From assembly GCA_937952445.1 (NCBI GenBank), contig CALGAA010000370.1, forward strand, positions 1 to 18,452: a stretch of 18,452 nt of DNA. The letters run 5' to 3'. A program made the translations under genes and the position numbers. Source of the DNA: an uncultured Bacteroidota bacterium (GTDB lineage: Bacteria; Bacteroidota; Bacteroidia; Chitinophagales; Saprospiraceae). Below, piece by piece: positions 14,452 to 18,452 of this stretch. Below the pieces are notes generated by a model. That model was not told the origin of the DNA, ran no database searches, and worked only from the letters and a program-made list of their open reading frames with translations. Positions within the stretch are counted from its first letter, which is position 1. Each line of letters starts with the position of its first letter.

Positions 14452-16458
14452 ATGGAAAACAATAAAAACACCAACAAGAATAATAAAAAGAAAAAAGGTG
14501 GATTCAATATCTATTGGATCTACGGTATCTTTATCCTGATCATTCTCCTGATCCAGCTATTTGGATACGGGATGGGTGCCAATCAGGAAATCGACTACAA
14601 GCGATTTATGGCATTGGCCGAGGAGGATGTGATTGAAAAACTCGTCGTAGTGAACCGATCCGATGCCCGGGTTTACATCAAAAAATCCGCGCTCGATTCC
14701 GATGAATTCAAAGATATCTCGCAGGACGCGTTTTCGATGAATGAACCCTATTACACGTTCAACATCGGAACAGTGGATGCATTGGAGGGACGTCTGGCGG
14801 ACATCAACCAGGATCGGGATACGGAAAGCAAACTATACCCTACTTACCGCACAGAATATAGTTGGACCTCCGCATTGACCTACATTATTCCCATCGTTTT
14901 GATCATAGCGATTTGGATCTTTATCATGCGTCGAATGAGCGGTGGTGCAGGTGGTGCAGGTGCACAGATTTTCAACATCGGGAAATCCAAGGCCACCCTA
15001 TTTGACAAGAATACCCGGGTCAATGTCACCTTTGATGATGTGGCGGGACTCGACGAAGCAAAAGAGGAGGTGATGGAAGTCGTGGATTTCTTGAAAAACC
15101 CAAAAAAATATACCAATCTGGGGGGAAAAATTCCCAAAGGAGTCCTCTTGGTTGGTCCTCCCGGTACGGGAAAAACGTTGCTGGCCAAAGCGGTAGCGGG
15201 GGAAGCTGAAGTACCTTTCTTTACGATCAGTGGATCGGATTTTGTCGAAATGTTTGTGGGAGTAGGAGCTTCCCGGGTGCGGGATTTGTTCCGACAGGCG
15301 CGGGAAAAAGCCCCGTGTATCATTTTTATCGACGAGATCGATGCGATCGGACGTTCGAGAGGACGAAACAGCATCCAGGGAGGAAACGACGAGCGAGAAA
15401 ATACGCTCAATCAGCTTCTCGTTGAAATGGATGGATTTTCCAGTGAAAAAGGGGTAATTCTGATGGGGGCAACCAACCGACCAGACGTACTGGATAGTGC
15501 TCTTTTGCGCCCCGGACGATTTGACCGCCAGATCGGCATCGACAGGCCCGATCTCCACGGACGACAGCAGATCTTTAATGTCCACCTCAAACACATCAAG
15601 ATCGCAAACGACATCAGCGCGGAGGAATTGGCCGAGATGACCCCTGGTTTTGCCGGTGCAGAAATCGCAAACGTGTGCAACGAAGCTGCACTTATCGCAG
15701 CGCGGCGGAATAAAAAAGCCGTCGACATGGAAGATTTTAATTACGCGCTGGATAAGGTGATCGGCGGATTGGAGAAAAAGAATAAATTGATTTCCCCGGC
15801 TGAGAAAAAAGTCATTGCGTATCACGAAGCCGGTCACGCCATCTGCGGATGGTATCTCGAGCATGCATCCCCGCTGGTCAAGGTAACAATCGTACCACGA
15901 GGCATCGGGACACTGGGATATGCCCAGTATCTGCCCAAGGAGGAATACATTACGAGTACCGAGCAACTCCTGGATCGAATCTGCATGACCTTTGGTGGTC
16001 GCGCGGCTGAAAGTATCGTATTTGGAAGGATCAGCACAGGCGCCCAAAACGACCTGGATCAGATCACCAAAATGGCTTACAGCATGGTCGCTATTTACGG
16101 TATGAATGAAAACGTGGGAAATGTTTCTTTCCACGGGTTGCAAAAAGATCAGTTTAACAAACCCTATAGTGAGAATACCTCTGCGATGATCGATGACGAA
16201 GTACGGAAAATGGTCACCGAACAATTTGAACGAGCCAAGCAGCTACTCACTGAGAAAAGAACAGAACTGGAGACATTAGCGAATGCCTTGCTCGAAAGGG
16301 AGGTCATCGTGAAGAACGACCTGGAAATGTTAATCGGTCCCCGGCCTTATCCGGAACCAGAGAAAATACGCCTTTCTGAAAAACACGATATTGAGCCACA
16401 GGATGAAATTGCAGTTACTGAACCCAATTCAAACGTTCAGGATAACGAAGAGGCATAG
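14452..16458 (+). CDS. ftsH: ATP-dependent zinc metalloprotease FtsH
   Basis: Membrane-bound AAA+ protease for quality control of membrane proteins and turnover of short-lived regulators; it acts as a hexamer. The 668 residues have a Lys/Asn-rich cytoplasmic start, a first membrane helix (about 20-40), a periplasmic part, and a second helix (about 139-158, LTYIIPIVLIIAIWIFIM). The AAA+ domain has Walker A GPPGTGKT at 235-242, Walker B IIFIDEID ending near 297 and the SRH GATNRPDVLDSALLRPGRFD. The protease domain has the zinc motif HEAGH at 458-462 and the downstream Asp in GAQNDLDQ. The Gly/Ala stretch SGGAGGAGAQIFNIGKSKA after the second helix is typical. The C-terminal tail (about 625-668) is acidic and unconserved. 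It is translated with rsfS. Confidence 0.97.
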   Translation: MENNKNTNKNNKKKKGGFNIYWIYGIFILIILLIQLFGYGMGANQEIDYKRFMALAEEDVIEKLVVVNRSDARVYIKKSALDSDEFKDISQDAFSMNEPYYTFNIGTVDALEGRLADINQDRDTESKLYPTYRTEYSWTSALTYIIPIVLIIAIWIFIMRRMSGGAGGAGAQIFNIGKSKATLFDKNTRVNVTFDDVAGLDEAKEEVMEVVDFLKNPKKYTNLGGKIPKGVLLVGPPGTGKTLLAKAVAGEAEVPFFTISGSDFVEMFVGVGASRVRDLFRQAREKAPCIIFIDEIDAIGRSRGRNSIQGGNDERENTLNQLLVEMDGFSSEKGVILMGATNRPDVLDSALLRPGRFDRQIGIDRPDLHGRQQIFNVHLKHIKIANDISAEELAEMTPGFAGAEIANVCNEAALIAARRNKKAVDMEDFNYALDKVIGGLEKKNKLISPAEKKVIAYHEAGHAICGWYLEHASPLVKVTIVPRGIGTLGYAQYLPKEEYITSTEQLLDRICMTFGGRAAESIVFGRISTGAQNDLDQITKMAYSMVAIYGMNENVGNVSFHGLQKDQFNKPYSENTSAMIDDEVRKMVTEQFERAKQLLTEKRTELETLANALLEREVIVKNDLEMLIGPRPYPEPEKIRLSEKHDIEPQDEIAVTEPNSNVQDNEEA

Positions 16459-16888
16459 AAAGCGGACTGCAAATGCCAGTGTGACGAAGTATTCAATTTC
16501 ATGTTGCTGCTTTTAAATAGAAAGACGTGGTGGGTTACCTTTCATCTCAATGACCGATGTGGTGGCTTTGCATATTCTCTTTCCAGGTCGGATGATCATT
16601 GCCATTCCTTCAGGTAAACAGGGGAGCAAACCTTCTCTTTATAGTAGATCAATTCTCAACAAAGATGCTGTGGAATTGAAACACCAGCGCACCGGCCACT
16701 CATGATCTGGAATTGGGTAGTAACCAGACCAACCTAAGCTGAATTCTGTTCGATACCTGGGACCTAATCGCAATTTTACAACCCACTGACATTTAACACA
16801 ATATCCAACATTCACCTTGTTTTTGTATAAATAAATTTGGATATATATAATACCACTCAATATCAGTTTAAAATGGAAGAATTTTGCA
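16459..16888. other. Gene-poor stretch after ftsH
   Basis: I see no supported gene. Short open frames exist (for example 16550-16705 on the plus strand, 51 codons), but they have no recognisable domain. A minus-strand frame crossing 16639-16971 runs into the repeat on its right and is probably not real. TAAATTTG at 16832-16839 matches the -7 promoter consensus but lacks a properly spaced -33. No clear terminator hairpin follows ftsH. Confidence 0.45.
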
Positions 16889-17021
16889 GTCTTTCCCATA
16901 TGAAAGGGACTACAGCGGTGTGATGTTTTATTTCCATCGTCCTTTCGGGACTCAGTTTTTGTATTGATCACTTCGATGGGTTGAAACCCATAGCTGTTCC
17001 ATCATCGTCCTTTCAGGACTC
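16889..17021. repeat. Interspersed palindromic repeat element
   Basis: Three related hairpin-forming modules are present: an AGTCTTTC...GAAAGGGACT hairpin at 16889-16911, CCATCGTCCTTTCGGGACTC at 16934-16953, and TCATCGTCCTTTCAGGACTC at 17002-17021. The last two are 18/20 identical and 68 bp apart. Between them lies a near-perfect palindrome, ATGGGTTGAAACCCAT, at 16976-16991. The reverse strand reads AGTCCTGAAAGGACGATG, then ATGGGTTTCAACCCAT, then AGTCCCGAAAGGACGATG. This matches in style the non-coding repeats scattered through Bacteroidota genomes. I see no transposase. Confidence 0.75.
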
Positions 17022-17200
17022 CCCGTAAACCGCTAATTCAGGGAATTAATTTCTGAATTTAGGAAGAGACCCTAATTGCAGATTCAGGGTTGATTTCAGC
17101 CCAAACCGACAGCTTGGGACCATAAACAGCCAAAAAGGGAAGCTTTTCTTTGAAAGTGGAACAAAATTTGCTGTACACGATAGTGCAAAAACCGCTGTAA
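17022..17200. other. Intergenic leader upstream of the small membrane protein gene
   Basis: No gene or promoter is clearly visible. An imperfect inverted repeat, ATTCAGGGAATT with a nearby CTGAAT, lies around 17036-17058. The 179-bp stretch separates the repeat element from the next gene. Confidence 0.35.
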
Positions 17201-17566
17201 ATGAACCTAATCCGGCAAAATGTTTTTCACATTTTCACACTGGCCCTGTTTACGGGGATGTTGGTTCATAGTTGGTACAATCCAGACGCTTTGGGGTGGA
17301 CCATTCTTTTTTTGCTCATCAATCTCAATGCGGTTCTTTTTATCCTCTCCAGGCCCAGAGCTATGATTGCCTGGGTGACCATTCTGGTGGGAATTCTTGG
17401 CTTACTCATGTCAACCCCACAATTGGTTTCCATCGGAATTGATCATATGGGCGGTAAAACGGACCTGCCAAAAGATAGCGCCGAAACCATCCGGTCTGCG
17501 ATTTATTTCACCGTATCGGCGCTGTTCAGTTTTCTCCAAATCCACCGGATTATCAGTATTCGATAA
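17201..17566 (+). CDS. Small integral membrane protein of unknown function
   Basis: I do not recognise the family. The 121 residues contain about four hydrophobic segments: 8-25 (VFHIFTLALFTGMLVHSW), 31-49 (LGWTILFLLINLNAVLFIL), 54-72 (MIAWVTILVGILGLLMSTP) and 100-117 (SAIYFTVSALFSFLQIHR). A polar loop (about 80-98, DHMGGKTDLPKDSAETIR) lies before the last one. The ATG at 17201 comes directly before the first helix, and the frame is open to a TAA at 17564-17566. Sustained hydrophobic periodicity and the lack of a competing frame support a real gene. It stands alone, downstream of the palindromic repeat and convergent with the SusD-like gene. Confidence 0.6.
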   Translation: MNLIRQNVFHIFTLALFTGMLVHSWYNPDALGWTILFLLINLNAVLFILSRPRAMIAWVTILVGILGLLMSTPQLVSIGIDHMGGKTDLPKDSAETIRSAIYFTVSALFSFLQIHRIISIR

Positions 17567-17762
17567 GGGATATTTATCGGGAGGTCAACATCGCATGGGT
17601 AGCATATAGTATAATCCGGATGGTGCCTGGTATTTACTATAGAATACTTCGACCTTTTCAGACTACATGAAGTGAATAAGACTAAATTGGGTGGTAATCC
17701 AAAATCCGAGATCAAACTACCCTCAAAAGAATTGTCTCCTGGCAAAATGTGGGACATAACTG
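17567..17762. other. Intergenic region between convergent genes
   Basis: About 200 bp between the end of the small membrane protein gene and the end of the SusD-like gene. I see no strong terminator hairpin, repeat or RNA gene in it. Confidence 0.4.
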
Positions 17763-18452
17763 TCACCATGGCTTTCCAGTCCCCTGAATCAACCAGGGCT
17801 TAGCCCACTGACTATTCTTCCCTTGAGCCTGAGAATACGGAGTTTCCTCCAACCGATCCAATGCTGCGCGAATTTGATTTTCGTTGAATTGAAGTTCGTT
17901 TTCCCCATATTGAATCCGCACGGGAACCGCTGGCTGAACTGCACCAGGCCCCACCTGGAGTTCCGGATAACCTGTTCGTCGATAGTCATACCATGATTCA
18001 AGAGCATGGGTAAATCCTGCGATCCATTTTTGCTCAATAATTTGCTCTAACGACCCATTGAATTGTACTTCGGGCTGCTGGATGTAAGCTTCAAATTGAT
18101 CTCCTATCCCCCACATTTCAAATGACTGCCGGATGGCTTCCTTATAATGATCTTCTGCCTGACCTACATTCCATCCTTTTAATGCGGCTTCTGCCAATAT
18201 AAAATGCACTTCCTGTGCGGTCATAACCTGAGATTGCAGCCGGTCATCAGTCCGGGCCGCAAACATGGGGGTCAATTGTGACACATGTTGATTCTGAACG
18301 ATTTGCCCGGGAGTGGGATTTTCATTATGGATGGAGGGTTCAGGCATTTGTGGTGGCACTCCAACATAATAATTAGTGTCCAGATGTTTACCCAACAAAT
18401 CAGGATTATAATGCCTGGTAAATACATTTCCCTGATCTATTTCTGATAAATA
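17763..18452 (-). CDS. SusD/RagB-like nutrient-uptake lipoprotein, C-terminal part (partial)
   Basis: The reading frame is open from the right edge of the window to its stop at 17763-17765, about 229 residues, and its N-terminus with the expected lipobox lies outside. SusD-like proteins are surface lipoproteins that lid a TonB-dependent SusC porin and bind glycans or peptides. Family signs are VMTAQEVHFILAEAALKGW followed by AEDHYKEAIRQSFEMWG (TPR-like helices), IIEQKWIAGF, ESWYDYRRTGYPEL, PVRIQYGENELQFNENQIRAAL, and a C-terminal WAKPW. These fit the SusD-like subgroup 2 pattern (PF12771 type, from memory). The gene for the SusC partner would be expected upstream, beyond position 18452. Codons beginning with TTG near 18398 are internal, since homology-like sequence (IDQGNVFTRHYNPDLL) continues upstream. 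Confidence 0.85.
   Translation of the reverse strand, partial: YLSEIDQGNVFTRHYNPDLLGKHLDTNYYVGVPPQMPEPSIHNENPTPGQIVQNQHVSQLTPMFAARTDDRLQSQVMTAQEVHFILAEAALKGWNVGQAEDHYKEAIRQSFEMWGIGDQFEAYIQQPEVQFNGSLEQIIEQKWIAGFTHALESWYDYRRTGYPELQVGPGAVQPAVPVRIQYGENELQFNENQIRAALDRLEETPYSQAQGKNSQWAKPWLIQGTGKPW

Noticed and set aside
14998..16224. Long antisense open frame (408 codons) inside ftsH
   Set aside because: Cys/His/Phe-rich translation without a domain, fully overlapped by the conserved AAA+ and protease domains of FtsH.

Overview
The window is chromosomal DNA from a member of the Bacteroidota, most likely of the Saprospiria/Chitinophagia type. The evidence is a SusD-like lipoprotein gene at the right edge, TAnnTTTG-type promoter elements, start codons with little or no Shine-Dalgarno sequence, a PorE-like TPR/PD40 lipoprotein, and the birA <> rsfS-ftsH arrangement common in this phylum. 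Taxonomy below phylum is inference. Most of the window is housekeeping and amino-acid catabolism. I see no phage, integrase, transposase, CRISPR array or defence system.

Left part (1-4620): a glutaryl-CoA dehydrogenase gene on the minus strand, interrupted by an in-frame TAA; folB (folate synthesis); an A-type Fe-S carrier; a membrane-anchored coiled-coil-like protein of unknown function; a gene-free stretch of about 580 bp; dnaA; and a tRNA-Ser(GCU) with a clear promoter.

Middle left (4750-8480): a heptanucleotide tandem repeat, then a tight plus-strand cluster of methylcrotonyl-CoA carboxylase beta subunit, HMG-CoA lyase and a rhomboid protease. The first two are consecutive-pathway enzymes of leucine breakdown. 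After the cluster come three tandem copies of a palindromic unit of about 125 bp, sitting between convergent genes.

Middle right (8527-14021): five minus-strand genes with overlaps or near-zero spacing, in transcription order birA, a stand-alone CinA/PncC-domain gene, a 2-oxo acid dehydrogenase E2, a 717-residue multi-domain lipoprotein and a phospholipid N-methyltransferase-like gene. The E2 is plausibly the branched-chain type and would feed the leucine route; BirA would biotinylate the carboxylase partner, whose biotinylated subunit is not in the window.

Right part (14004-18452): a promoter shared with the birA start region, rsfS (no in-frame ATG), ftsH, a 740-bp gene-poor stretch holding an interspersed palindromic repeat, a small four-helix membrane protein of unknown function, and the C-terminal part of a SusD-like gene running off the edge.

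The points most worth a second look are the nonsense codon in the glutaryl-CoA dehydrogenase gene, the facing TTG starts of birA and rsfS with a possible one-base frameshift in rsfS, the lipoprotein with a degenerate OmpA-like domain plus a SPOR-like tail, and the two repeat families.
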